A DNA stretch of 64,000 nt from Typha latifolia (GCA_019914945.1 CM034103.1:4340001-4404000), one strand, 5' to 3'; positions 1 through 12,385 are shown, counted from the stretch's first letter. The notes: generated by a model from the letters alone, not told the origin. Made by a program: numbers and translations.

Positions 1-260
1 CAATTACCCCAAGAAAGAGAGAACGATATCTCACCACATCGGCATATTGGCGATACTCCACTCCTCAATGTTACTGTATTCTTGGACGCATAGTGTCCCA
101 GAGCACACAATAGAAGCCGCACATTTGCCTGTATCTTTCTGTTCGTCATTGAAGCCTCCGCCGCCCCTATCACCATTGACAGGTCAGGGTCATAGAGGTG
201 GACGGAGGTGCGAATGAGGCCAAGGGAGGAGACGATGAGAGAGTTTCGGAAGGATTTCAA
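1..260 (-). other. Open reading frame running off the left edge
   Basis: Read on the minus strand, an AAACCCTAG-like leader near 310 is followed by an ATG near 175-180 and an open frame that leaves the window at base 1. An overlapping frame is also open for about 45 codons. I recognise no family in either frame. It could be the 5' end of a divergent gene or a captured exon. The AAACCCTAG leader is typical of plant 5' UTRs but proves nothing alone. Confidence 0.2.
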
Positions 261-429
261 TGGTAAAGGGTTTGGTCGATGGGAATTATGGGGGAGATGA
301 TGTATTGGAGGCTAGGGTTTCTTTTATCATAGTTTCATACAATCCAAGATCTAATCGTTGGATAGTATCATACTAATCATTGGATCTAAGATCCAATGGT
401 TCTAAATTTAGTACATATATATATATATA

Positions 430-507
430 GTATTATACGAGCCTAATCGTCCCGAGCTTAAGCGAGCCAGACAAGCATCACGAGACCAGGTTTTTTTGAC
501 AGCCCTA
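430..507 (+). mobile_element. Truncated right end of the hAT-like GAGC-rich family
   Basis: The block carries the CGAGCC/GAGCTT wording of the elements at 10,114 and 31,247. It ends in TTTTGACAGCCCTA, the same right terminus as the 10,114 copy. No left terminus is visible, so this is a fragment. Confidence 0.5.
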
Positions 508-639
508 TAAATAACCACCTATAAAAAAACAAATCAAACGGACAAAAAGGAAAAGGCTTTACATATTGAGGGGTCTACTTGGAAAAGGACTATAACTTAG
601 GAGGTTTAGTTGTAATTTTTCCTTAAAAAGGATTTAATA

Positions 640-1022
640 GAAAATGTGGACCTAAAAGTTTCTTGTTTCGTACCCTGGGCAACAAAAACTTTCTGGACCC
701 TGAGTTCGTAAAAGGCATCACATGAAAATGTCGATTTTGGTGGCCCGTATCTATACGAATTTAGTTCAAATTGGCCCCTCAGGTTGACTTTAAAAAAGAC
801 AACAATTTGGGTCCAGACGTAATTAATCTAATTCTGGGCCTAAAAGATTCTCGTTTCGTACTTTGGGCAACAGAAACGTACTTTGGGCCCTGAGTTTCTT
901 TTGGGCCCTTAGTTTTTCTTTTATTATTATCAACGCCCTGAATTCCTAGAAGGCTTCGCATGAAAATGTCGATTTGGTTGGCTTACATATTCAAATTATT
1001 AGCTCGAATTGGCCCAGGTCGA
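640..1022 (+). repeat. Diverged tandem duplication, about 150-190 bp per copy
   Basis: Segments near 640-790 and 835-1,022 share blocks in the same order: CCTAAAAG, TCGTTTCGTAC, TTGGGCAAC, GCATGAAAATGTCGATTT, then AATTGGCCC followed by GACT. The copies differ by many substitutions and small indels. No coding content is recognised. The interval 508-640 shows nothing identifiable. Confidence 0.55.
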
Positions 1023-2960
1023 CTACCAACATGAATGGCTCTTTTTTTTTTCTTTTTTTCTTTTTCTCTTTTTGGAGGAATAGCTCTTAGTTATATAACT
1101 TCATTAATTTCAATCATGATTTACAAACTTAATACACATAGAAAATAGAAGGTATATTTTTGAAGACCCTCAACCAGCACTATAAGAAAAAAAAAAACAT
1201 TAACCCCAAAAGGCATATAAGATATAGATGAGAAACACCCACTAGTCTTGTACATAACAAGCTAGCTAATTTTAGCTTCCTCTTAATTTTGAGTAGATCT
1301 TGAAGCAACATAGCTACAACATATAAAATAAATTACACCGTAAGAAACTAACTGACTCAGCGGCCACTAGAATCTATAGCTAACATCCTCTTGGAGGAAA
1401 AGGAAAATAACAAGTGGAACACAGGAAGCGGGAAATAATGGGAGGAGGAAGAGGCGGCTTAATCAGAGGCCGGAAGAGGAGCAGATGTTGGAACCGGTGA
1501 CAAAAAAGAGGTGGCTAGAGGAGGTGGCGCCTCAGAGATGGGGGGTGGGGGGCAGGAGCCGGCTGCTAGGAGGAGGTATTAATCCGAGAAAGTATTAGGA
1601 AGAAGGTATTTCTGGTTCGGGCCGATTTTTAGCTCCAAAGGTTCATAACAGTACCGGACGGGCTGTGTGCCTAGTGATCAACCTTACCGTATTAGTGCAT
1701 AAAATCCTCGAGAATTGCACTTGTCATTGCTGCGTCTTAGTGTGTTAGCGTCTACAGTACCTACATTGGTTCGTCCTGTCCTGCAGAGGATCCGGACACA
1801 ATATTCGGTGAAATTGGCAAAATCGCCTTCCCGGCAACGACGAGCTAGACTGCATCGTTTTGACCGCCACGTACCGGGGAGTGGACCCACGTTGCCTCCA
1901 CCCAGAAACGGAATCAACGACGGAGTCCATCGCATCATATACCAACCCGAACCCCAACGCTCTCTTCCGCAGCACGTCACGGTCCTCGGTCCGGTTCTCG
2001 AAACATTGTTTCAGAGCAACTACGCACGCTGGCCCATGGGGGCTTGACACCTGACATGTGAACATGGATACATATCGTACTAGACGATGCCTGCAGACCC
2101 ACTTGCAGGCCTACACGTGGCGTCCTTATGGGAAGGTGGGGGTGATGGAGACTGTTTCTCGGGCGGCCATGACGCCAGCCAAGGCGGCAGTCAGCCAGTC
2201 CATTTGTCGAGATCGAATACATCCATTCATCCAATTGAAATGAATATGATTATATTCTGCTTACAGATGTATATGCTATGGGTGGGCTTAGACCATCTTT
2301 GACCGCCGTTGCTTGTTTGTGGTTATGGATTTCAAAGCTTTTAATTGAACAAGAATTGCGCATCTATATATACACTACTGAGATACCATGACGTACGTGA
2401 TAGCGTCCTTACACGTGTCCTTCACGTGAGTTTTTTGGCTCGTAGCGTAACGTGCAGAATAATTTGCCAGATCCAATGCCAGAAGTATATATCCAAATAA
2501 TAATAACGTACACAAATAAATGCACGTCTTGGTCTATTCAATCCAATCCACCGAACGTAAATAAAGATAAGTATGTCTAATACAAATAAGTGCATGATTT
2601 TTTATATGTAAATAGTACTCCTGAGATGGATGGATATATTAAATTAGATTACTTCACTGATACCAATTAATATCTTATCGAGTCAACCAATTGTAAGGGA
2701 TGCTAACTGCGACACAACTGACAGGATTTTGATTCAATGAAACCTTTAATAATGAATTCTTTGATTCTGTAAAATTTGCCTGCTGTGACCCAGTTGAGTT
2801 AGCGTAAAGCAAATCTAACACTTCGTATCTGCCTTAATGATATCATGCATGTTTGAAAATATACCCAAATAGATGTCCCTCTCTGTATTGAGTTTTACCG
2901 AAATCTCATTCAGTGCACTTTACTATAAAATAGAGGTTAAGTGGGAGCTTAATATTTCTT
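1023..2960. other. Intergenic DNA, no recognised gene
   Basis: Bases 1,040-1,700 are low-complexity, with a poly-pyrimidine run and a purine-rich GGAGG stretch. Bases 1,740-2,200 are more GC-rich and hold overlapping open frames on both strands. None of these frames has a recognisable domain, and mutually overlapping open frames are expected in GC-rich DNA. Bases 2,300-2,960 are AT-rich and featureless. Confidence 0.4.
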
Positions 2961-4000
2961 CAAATTAATTTTATGCATACTTCTCTCTTTTACTTTGAGC
3001 GATTTGTGCCCAAGTGCAATTGTATAACTCGTCATTTTTAAAGCTGCAAACTTATCAGTGAGTTTCTTTTTCTCTAACTTACTTTGAGTTCTTTGTTAAA
3101 CAACTTCAACCAATTCTTTCACCTTTCAAGGACTAGGTGAGTTAACTAATGAGACTTGCTATGAAACACTCGCCTCCGGATACACATATTTCTCATGTGA
3201 TGCTTATATGTTCTACTAACAGATTGTTTCCACTAAGTATATAGAAAATGTTTAATAGTACTATAAATAAATAAATCTAAATATAAGTACTATAGGCCTC
3301 AATAAGCCTTCGAGATTCATGTCCAATATACAAAAACTTTAAAACATAAAACCCTCGATATCCGCATCCTCCTTCTCTAGGCAATACAATAAATAAAACT
3401 TCAGTGGAGAAATAAATCAACTACTACTCGATATATGCATCCTCTTCCTCTAACTCTGAAATGTTTCCACTAAAAGATGATGAGATCAGAGTCCGCTAAG
3501 TATAATCCAATAATAGTCTATGAATAATGAAATGCATAATGAATATTCTAATTCATACATACAAATTATCAACATAATAGAATAAATATATCTAAAATGA
3601 TTTGCAATGAACTTTCATACAATAACAAGAAACAAAACTGTATAAGAATATTATAACTTAAATTAACTTCTCATTTTATCAAAATAAGCTCACAAAGAGT
3701 CATAAACGATTATATCTCAGCATATTCATACAAAATCATAATTCACATAGCAAACATAAAAATGAGGAGGGGTATCTCTCTTCTACTTCAAGCAATCTGT
3801 GCCCTAGTGGAATTGTGTGATTTATCATCTTCAAAGCTGCGAATTCCTCCAACAAGTTTTTTTTTCTCTAACAACATCATGTTCTTTCTTAAACAACTTC
3901 AACCAGTTCTATCACCTTCCGAGGACGAGGTGAGTGAAGTAATGGGACTTTCTATAAGTGGCTCACCCTATGATCAATATCTCTCTCTATATTGCTATTG
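2960..4000. repeat. Decayed repeat with an internal direct duplication
   Basis: About 210 bp near 2,975-3,180 recur near 3,765-3,975. Shared landmarks are TTGTGCCC or CTGTGCCC, AAAGCTGC, TTTTTCTCTAAC, AAACAACTTCAACCA, and AGGTGAGT. Identity is roughly 70-80% by eye. The DNA between has a second, weaker duplication (ATCCGCATCCTCC versus ATGCATCCTCTTCC). The layout resembles an old LTR-derived repeat, but no termini could be fixed. Confidence 0.45.
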
Positions 4001-4445
4001 CTCCATAATCTCTAGAGACTATGTATGCAATTTATGGTGAACTATATGAAGAGAGTAGACATTCCAAGTGTCCATAAGTCAGCTTCGGCAAATGGCCTAG
4101 TTACTTCTTGAAAACTATTAGGAGAGGCAAGAATGTGGGACCTTATGTGTAGGATGCCAAAGGCTTCACAAATCCAAAAACTCTATTTAGTAAGTTTTAA
4201 CAACACAAGGCCCGAACAGCTATTTGATGTCTACATATGGTGGATGGGGCTTCAATTAGACATATGCATAATTAAAATGTCCACTTTGTTGCATTCATTG
4301 TAACTTGGCTATGAATTATGTGCAGCCTTTAACAAAGATAGAAGAAATAAGGTAGGAAAGTTTTGCCATGGCATATGAAATAGTCTTAGGTCATCGACAT
4401 GCAATAGGAGTTTTGGCATGCATGTTGATGTATTAATGTGTGATA

Positions 4446-5270
4446 GGTTACCAAATGATTCCTTCAAGATCTAGATTTATTGTAGAAAGCAGTTCACGCA
4501 ACCGAGATAAAATATTCACCAAAAATTTTCCCATAGTTAAAAAATTACGAAGCTAACTAGGATCGATCTGTAACTCTTTGATCTACATTTTTCGTATTTA
4601 TGATCTCTGCAGATTCAAACTGAAACTGGGACGAAAATGCGATATAGTGTGGAGGATGGTGGTGGTGACGAGTGGAGTGGATGTTAGAGTTATGGATGAT
4701 AATGGAGATAATGGTGGATGGTTGATGTTGTTTAAGGGATAAAATGAAGGGGAAGAAGTGGTCCCAAGGAAGGGAGAGGACTCGATAGACGAGAGAAATT
4801 AGAAGTTAGAAGAGACCTTGCCAATGGTAAAGATTATAGGTTGGTGAAGAGGGAGGATGGAGATTAGGATAGAGAGAAGATAAAGAGGCAAAAAACTAAT
4901 ATTCCAATAGCATAATAATTTTGGCTACCATCCACACCTTTATAGAGGCTAGCCAACAACATAAAATAATAATTATTAACCCTAATTATAGTGGACTCCC
5001 GTCGATCGCATTAGAATGCGCCCGACCGCATTCGAACGCACAAAATGCATTCTCTAACAATGCGAACCTGATGCAAACGTTCGAACGCGGCATTCGAACG
5101 CTCTTGACTGCATTTGAAAACACATTTCACGTTCTGTATTTTTGTGAACCTAATGCAAGCATTCGCAAAGGCGTTCGAATGCGCCCCCCTTCCTGTTCGA
5201 ACGCAACCTACAGTAAATTTATTTTAATAAAAAAAATAACTAATACAATAAAAAAAGACTCTAACTAGGT
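4446..5270 (-). mobile_element. Probable 3' LTR of the adjacent chromovirus
   Basis: This block lies directly downstream (minus sense) of the chromodomain and of a purine-rich tract at about 5,278-5,305, where a 3' LTR should start. It shares ordered blocks with the probable solo LTR at 11,650-12,380: GAAGGGG-AGAAGT, AGACGAGA, TGCCAA, and TTGGTGAAGAGGGA. The boundaries are approximate. Bases 4,000-4,445 hold no recognised feature. Five TTCGAA palindromes lie at 5,031-5,201. Confidence 0.55.
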
Positions 5271-5304
5271 GTATTAGCCCCACCACGCTTCCCCCACCTT
5301 GTCC

Positions 5305-8300
5305 TCAAGATGTAAAGTCAGGGAAACGCTCTAAGATATTCATCTCCAACTCCCATGTCGCGTCATCGGATGGCTTGCCTAGCCACTCAACTAGAATCTC
5401 CATCTCTAATCTGATACCATAACGTCGTCGGCGCCTAGTAAGTACGCGAATTAGCTCTATGATCTCTGTCTCCTCCAATGGCTCCGATAGAATTGATCCA
5501 ACGACCTCATGATCTCCAATCCTCTCCCTTCGCAATAAAACATGGAAGGCAAGATGCACTCTCGACCCCTCCGACAGCTCCAAACGATATGCAACCGGAC
5601 CAATACGCTCTAACACCCGAAATGGACCGAAGTAGCGATGCGCTAATTTCTGGTTTCGCATCGAACACAAGGTCATATGTCGATACGGTTGCACCCTCAC
5701 GAACACCCAACTGTCGATGTCGAACTCCTGCTCCCTATGGCTGCGAGCATAAACTTACTTCATACAGTTTTGAGTAAGTTTAATATGGGCATGCAACCTC
5801 ATCAATATGGCATCTCTATCCATCAAAGCTAAGTCCACCTCCATCTGATCTGCATATGTCACTAGGTCATAAGCACGTAATGTCGGAGTCGTGTGCCCAT
5901 ACACCACCTCGAATGGAGTCATGCCAATACTGCTATGGAAGGCGGTGTTGTAAGACCACTCCGCCCATGGTAAAAACTCCAACCATCGTCTCAGCATCTC
6001 TCAAGCAAAGCATCTCAAGTACTACTCAATGCCTCGATTGACCACCTCAATTTGGTCGTTCGTCTGTGGATAGTAGGCTAAACTGAAGTTCAATTGAATC
6101 CCTTGCAATTTGGAAAACTCCATCTATGTAATTGAACAATATCTCTAATAAAAATTTCAACCACTAGCTTGGCTAAAAATAGATGTGACAATGTAGAAAA
6201 GTACGCATACTTAATCAACTTGTCAACCACCATAAAAATAATAGAATAACCACGTACCAGCGAAAGACCTTCTATGAAATCAAGAAAAATACCTTCCCAA
6301 ATACAGTCTGGTATAGGTAGAGGCTGTAGTAATCCAGCCAGTTTTAATGTGGTTACCTTAGCCATTTGACAGACTTTGTAAGCATGGACAAAACTTCTCA
6401 CATCTCGTCTTAATCCTAGCCACGTGCAACTATGAGATATTCTCCTATAAGTGCTCAAGACACCCTCATGACTAGCCTCTAGAGTTTGGTGGAAGTGCTC
6501 CAATAATTTTTGCCGCAATCTTTCATTTGCGAGCACCCGAATGCATCCGCGGTCTACTAGCAAACTACCTCGATTCTCCAACTCTGGATGGCGCTCTAGA
6601 TCATCCAATACCTACTGTAACAATCTTAAAACATTTGGGTCAGATGTACATACATACATCAGCTCATCAAGAAAAGAAAAAGTAGAAGAAGAATAGACTG
6701 TAAGCTCGGCAGTATTGGGTTAGCGTGATAGTATATCCACCGCTCTATTTTTCGTTGCTTTCTTGTATTGAATTTCATAATTATACCCTAGCAATTTTGT
6801 GACCTATATCTGCTATGCCAGAGTGTGAATACGCTGTCCCATAAAGTGTGGAAGGCTCTTTTGATCGGTTCAGATAATGAATCGCCTACCAATCAAATAA
6901 GGTCTCCACTTTGTCACCGCATACAAAATTGCCAACATCTCTCTCTCATAGGTCAATAATTGCTGGGATTTTTGTGATAAAGCTTTGCTAAGAAAGGCTA
7001 TGGGACGTCCTCCTTGCATTAGTACAACTCCTATGCCAACTCCCGATGCATTACATTCCACGACGAACTTTTTGGTGAAGTCCGATAGAGCTAGAACGGG
7101 CGTCGTTGTCATTGTTGTTTTTAGTTTGTCAAAAGCTATAGTCACTTCATCTGTCCATCTAAACGAGTCCTTCCTCAGCAAAAGAGTAAGAGGAGCAATG
7201 ATCTTACCATACCTAGCGATAATATCTGGTCAGCCCCAAGAATCCTTGCAATCCTGTGGTGGTAGTAGGGATCGGCCAAGCGGTCATGCATGCTACCTTT
7301 TGAGGATCCGCCACTACACCTTCCGCTGAGATGATGTGGCCTAAATACTCTACTTATGGTACTCCCTATAGGCACTTGGACTTCTTAATCTTCAGCTGAT
7401 TTTGCTTCAACAAATTCAGCACATCCTCCAAATGTCGCCAATGCTCCATTTCAGTCCAGATATACATCAAAATGTCATCCAAGAAAATCAAGACATGCCG
7501 TCGCAATAGAGACAAAAAAATATCATTCATGAGGCCTTGAAAAGTAGCTGGAGTATTGGTGAGACCAAAGGGCATCACCCAAAACTCGTATTGCCCGTCA
7601 CATCCGCCGAGTGAACTCTAATTTGATGATACCCGGTCCTCAAATCAAGCTTGCTAAATATGGTCGCCCTTGCAAGCTCGTCCAACAGCTTCTTTATAAC
7701 TGGAATGGGATACCGGTCATTGACGGTGATAACGTTTAGTACTCGGTAGTTGACACAAAAATGACATGTCTCGTCCTTCTTTCGTACCAATAGCACGGGC
7801 GATAAGTAAGAGCTATAACTTAGTTATATGAGGCCTTGCTCCAACATCTCGGCTACCATTATGGAGATAACTTTCTTTTGCACATGTGGATACTGATATG
7901 GCATCACGTTTCCTGGTGCAGCCCCAGGTACAATCTCTATGCGATGGTCCACCGTTCGCCTTGGTGGCAACTCTTTTGGTTACTCAAACAGTCCAGCAAA
8001 TTTATCTAATAAATTAGATAACTCGATGATAGTATCTGGACTCATTTGAGGCTCGTCTCCTACTAATCCTAGCTAAATAAGATAGGTCAAATCACTTGCA
8101 CAAGGCAGCCACACCATCGACTACATCACAGGAATCAGCGGAGATCGAACGCCATCAAGCCACACATCTTTATTTTCTTGCTTAAATATCATCCACATGC
8201 TCTAGAAATCAAAAGTGATGGGTCCCAAGCTCTACAACTACTAAGTGCCAAGGACAATGTCCGCTCCTCGTAGCACCAACGGATACAAGTCCACAATGAT

Positions 8301-9540
8301 CTCGTGTCCTTGCACCCGTATACCGATCCGGCGACACAAGCTCTCCGCCTAAAACTTCGTGCCATCTTATATAGCAATGTCAAACCTCGCGGTCGGTTTA
8401 GCATCCAAGCCAAACTTCGTCACTAACCTCTCGTCTAGAAAGTTGTGTGTACTCTCAGAATCGATGACGATGTGCACATAATGCTTCTAACGAGTCCGTC
8501 CACCCTTAATATCCTCGGCGCGAAAGTACCCGAATATGCATGCATCGATATTTCAGCTTAGATATCTTCCTCCGCGCCCTCATCCACGGCCTCCTCTGAA
8601 CACTCTCCATCACCAACAACCTCATTGTCCTCCCCGAGACCGTCGATGAGCATAACACTCCTAATCAGTTTGGAACACCTATGACCGAGGGTGAAACGTT
8701 CATCGCATCAAAAGCAAAGGCTCTTCGCTCTTCACTCTTCGCTCTTCACTCCTCCACCTAGGCAGGTGTGAGAGTTCGAATAGGGAGTCTTGTGCCTCCT
8801 CTAACATCGAAAAATGGTCTCAAAGATGGTCATGGTCTAGTACTAGCAGCCGCTGTCTTTGAACCCATAGAATTTTCAATCGGCGTTCTAGGCGTAAACC
8901 GCCTATCTCGGTTGCCCCAACTTATTTTTACTGCCATCTTGAGAGCCTTGTGCTTTTGCTCTATCCTCACGGCTTTCTCAAAGGCCTCCTCAAGAGTGGT
9001 AGGACAAAGAGCATGAATATCTGCCTGTATCTTCTCTCATAGCCCTGAAATGAATGTGTTCATCAATGTCGGTTCGGGCTAAGGTGGCTCGCAACGACTA
9101 CTAACTCTTTCAAATTCTGCTTTGTACTCCATTAAGGTCGTCCTTTGAACCATCTTGCTTAATCTGGCAGCAAAATCTTCATATGTCGCTGTCCTAAATC
9201 TTTGTGTAATCCTCCTACAAAAGTTAGCCCAACTAGTAAATCCTTCACTATGAATAGCCGATCGATACTAATGCAATGTCGTTCCTTAGAGGTGAAAGGT
9301 TGCCATCTGGACATTTGCGTCCTCCGCTGTCTTTTGACAATCAAAGTATTGTTCCACTTGAAACACTCAATCCGTCGGATCACCGGCTTAGAATTTTGGG
9401 AAGTCCAAGTATGCGGTTCTCTCTTGGATAGTATTGTCGGGTTCATGAAAGATTCTTAGTTCAGGTTTAAACCTTTGTGCTTGTTGATCTCCTTCTCTAA
9501 ATCCTCGAGCACGTCCATCACCATCTCCGAAGAGATGCTT
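5305..9540 (-). pseudogene. Ty3/gypsy chromovirus polyprotein remnant
   Basis: On the minus strand the domains follow the gypsy order. Gag lies at about 9,446-8,990, with a region reading TYEDFAARLSKM. Aspartic protease is near 8,470-8,380 and reads DSESTHNFLDE where the family has Asp-Ser-Gly. Reverse transcriptase is at about 7,796-7,366, with [13 protein letters not shown] and the FLDD active-site motif. RNase H is at 7,181-6,870. Integrase is at 6,608-5,755, with a zinc-binding-like segment and a core. A C-terminal chromodomain-like end at 5,706-5,305 contains ILVEWLGKPSDDATWE. Many stops and frameshifts separate the pieces, so it is non-coding today. The chromodomain places it in the chromovirus branch; the exact clade is not assigned. 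Confidence 0.9.
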
Positions 9541-9770
9541 TTCAATTAACCAGAATTGAAACCTTTCTTAGTAGAACTCCACTTCTACAAGAATGAAAGT
9601 ATAATACCATCGAATAGAAATAACTAATGAAGGTTCCCAGTATACCAACATAGAATATAAAGGTACAGGAGAGAGAACGGAGTTTAATCAAAGTAACCCA
9701 ACCTCAAATAGAAAGCAGGTTAGATGAACAACTAGATTGACATTTTTCAAATTGGTCAGTAACTGGCTGC

Positions 9771-9960
9771 CTATTTGGCATTGATAATCTTCACTTTTTT
9801 CACGGCAAACCAAGAGATTTGACGGGCTAAGAAGATAATTGGCACCAAAACTAATACTCCCAATCTTTGACCATCACTAAGAGAACCAAGGGTAACCAAA
9901 ACAGACATGGAAAAGGTAGTTGACACTTCGTTGCTCTTTTTGACATTCCTTCTTCACCAC
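9771..9960 (-). other. Possible captured exon or gene fragment beside the gag remnant
   Basis: A minus-strand frame of about 55-60 codons ends at a stop at 9,771-9,773. It has a hydrophobic stretch (VLVLVPIIFLARQISWFAV) followed by a lysine-rich tail, KKVKIINAK. This reads like the C-terminus of a membrane protein and unlike gypsy gag or an LTR. It lies where the 5' LTR of the chromovirus would be expected, and no LTR is seen there. I do not recognise the family. Bases 9,560-9,770 hold nothing else identifiable. Confidence 0.3.
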
Positions 9961-10113
9961 TATCCGTTGCGATTACAGGTCCAGATTGGAGGAAATGTTT
10001 TGCTCCCTCTCATATTAGACCTACTTCGGATTTGCTCCTGTAGATGATATGGTGGTTCATTTGGAGGAATGCAATAGAAGAATATTCAGTTGGAAAGCCA
10101 CTGCATCCACGGA

Positions 10114-10810
10114 TAGGGGTGTAAACGAGCCAAGTTTGATCGAGCCTGGCTCTAATCAAGCTTGGATTGAAATTAATTTCGAGCTTGTCTTTGTGATCAA
10201 GCTTGAATTGAAATAATTTCAATCCGAGATAATTTCGAACTCGAGCAAATTTTGAACTTAAACGAGCTTAAACGAGCTACTCAATTAGTAATTTTAAGCC
10301 TTATCAATTTCAAACAATTTTCGAGCCTAAGCAAGTTTGAATTAATTTAGGCTTAAATCAAGCTTGAAATAAAACTTAATTCAACTATAAAGATATAAAT
10401 ATTATCAAAATATAAATTATAAGCAATAAAGATAAATGGGTTAGAAAACTACAATCAACCAAAATATAAATTACAAGTAACAAAGATAATTGTGTCAAAA
10501 AACTACAAGCAACCGATATATAAATTACAAACAATAAAGATAATTGTGTCAGAATATAATGGGTGAAATTCTGAATGGGTGAAAGGGTTTTGATCTGATA
10601 GTTCATATTAGTTTGATATTACTCATATTATATATATATTCGAGCCTTATCGAGCCGACTCGATCGAGCCGGCTCGGGATCAAGCTTGGCTCGAATTTAA
10701 TTTCAAGCCTAGCTTTAATGATCAAGCTCAGCTCAGCCTATTTTCGAGCTGAGCTTGATCGAGCATTATCGAGCCGAGCTCGAGCCGGCTCGATTATTTT
10801 GACAGCCCTA
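10114..10810. mobile_element. Non-autonomous hAT-like element, 697 bp
   Basis: Left terminus TAGGGGTGTAAACGAG; the right terminus read in reverse is TAGGGCTGTCAAAATA. Flanking 8-bp direct repeats are TCCACGGA (10,106-10,113) and TCGACGGA (10,811-10,818), 7 of 8 identical. An 8-bp duplication and a TAGGG-TG-AA terminus are hallmarks of the hAT superfamily. The interior is built from short GAGC/GCTC words such as GAGCCGAGCTCGAGCC, AT-rich in the middle, with no transposase. Confidence 0.75.
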
Positions 10811-11029
10811 TCGACGGATTACACAGAAAGTAGAAGTAGAGTTGTTTTTAACCTCCAAGTTGTAAAAATTACCCATCTGCTTTCAACTCTCCTCAACCTC
10901 TAATTTTTCCTCTCTTGTAAATTATTTTCTTCTTAATGATATTTAATCAGGGTATAACCCATAACAAATAATTCAATACTAACCACTAATTTTTCTCTCC
11001 TAATATATAATTCTTTAAAAATTAATCAG

Positions 11030-11430
11030 AAGTACTGATCAGCTCGGCCAAAAAATCACCATATCTAGAGTCCTACCAAGCTAATCATCAATTAGTTTCC
11101 CTAAAAATGTGAGTAATTCTACCATTCTGAAAATTGTGAGTTAATATAAATCTCATCCGTAATTGAGTCCACGACCTAAGAAGTCTTTGTAGTTTTGTTG
11201 ACCATGTTGACCGGCAAAAGTGAGTCTAACTCAATCCAAACATTAGTGACATCTTTATCTAAGAAATTGAGAAGAACTTCCTTCAGCAATAAAACCATGC
11301 TATAATAATAACCACATCAGATCTCTGCAAGAAAAGGAGCCACATTAGCATGCGGAAGTACAAAGCCCACTCCCCCAATTTCATCCTGGCCCATAAAGGA
11401 GTCATCCGTGTTCACCTTAAACCACCAAGA
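11030..11430 (-). pseudogene. LINE-type RNase H fossil
   Basis: The minus strand from 11,427 to 11,320 reads WWFKVNTDDSF then IGGVGFVLPHANVAPFLAEI. This matches the start of the RNase H domain carried by plant non-LTR retrotransposons, where NTDGS is usual. Further on, after stops and a frameshift, VWIELDSLLPVNMV continues the domain near 11,200. It is a decayed fragment. No element ends were found. Confidence 0.65.
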
Positions 11431-11649
11431 TGGTGGTGGTCCGCAGCGGATGAGTTGGTTAGAGAAGTTAGGTTTTGTACGCTCGGTTTAGAGGTTCATA
11501 AAATACTAGTTGGTTAGGTTAAGATATTGAGTATACACCTTCTTTTAAGTCTTCCTTCTCTCTCTTAAAACAAATTTTACATCTAAACTTTGCTCAGTAA
11601 TTTTCCTTAGCAGAATTTTTGCAAAAAGAATATAATTTTAGAGAGAACA

Positions 11650-12380
11650 TGTTATGAACCGGCTTGATCCGATTCGTAGCAGTTCTGCACAAGATTTGGG
11701 ATCCGCAGGTAGAGGTACAGATTCCTAGGTATAGGATGGAGGTGATGATGGAGTAGAGGCCGAGTAGTTGATGGAGGTGGCTCGGCAATAAATGATGGTG
11801 GTTTGCGGATGCGGATGCGATAGATGGTTGAAGGCTATGATTGGCCTATAACTGATAAAGACAGTTTAAGATAAAGAGACGAAGGGGGAGAAGTATGCAT
11901 GCCCTACGAGACTAGGGAGATTGGTGGTAGAGGGAGATTAAAAGCTAGACGAGACTGTGCCAACGGAAGAGTAGTTGGTGAAGAGGGAGAAGGGAGATGT
12001 AAAGGCCTACGGCCTAGTTGAGAGAGATGTGAGAGCAAAAGCCAATTAATCTTTCATTTCAAGTATGCCTAAGATATAAGCCATAAGACCCCATTTATAA
12101 AGATTAAATCAAAAAGTCAAACAAATTTAATTAAACTAGTCTTCCTTATCTTGTGGGATTAACCTTTGATTTGCAGCAACTAGTTTTATATTATTCGGAT
12201 ATCTGTAGAATATTTTGCAAATATTTTTTTAAAACTGCGCAGAGCTGAATTTAACTAATTAAATAAAATCCTAACATGCTAAGACTCTAATTAAATCAAA
12301 TAACTAAATAAGATAATTAGATTCGATCCATTGAGTCTAATCTCCCTTTGATGTGATTCGATCTAACCCGATTCACATCA
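11650..12380 (-). mobile_element. Probable solo LTR of the chromovirus family
   Basis: The plus strand begins TGTTATGAACC and ends ATTCACATCA, giving TG...CA termini. The flanking 5-mers are GAACA (11,645-11,649) and GAATA (12,381-12,385), 4 of 5 identical. Internal blocks match the LTR at 4,446-5,270, including TTGGTGAAGAGGGA and GACGAGA. The left TGTTATGAAC end resembles TGTTACGAAC at 41,419. No internal domain is attached on either side. Confidence 0.6.
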
Positions 12381-12385
12381 GAATA

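Noticed and set aside
1715..2065. Overlapping open frames on both strands
   Set aside because: No recognisable domain on either strand, and overlapping frames are expected in a GC-richer patch.
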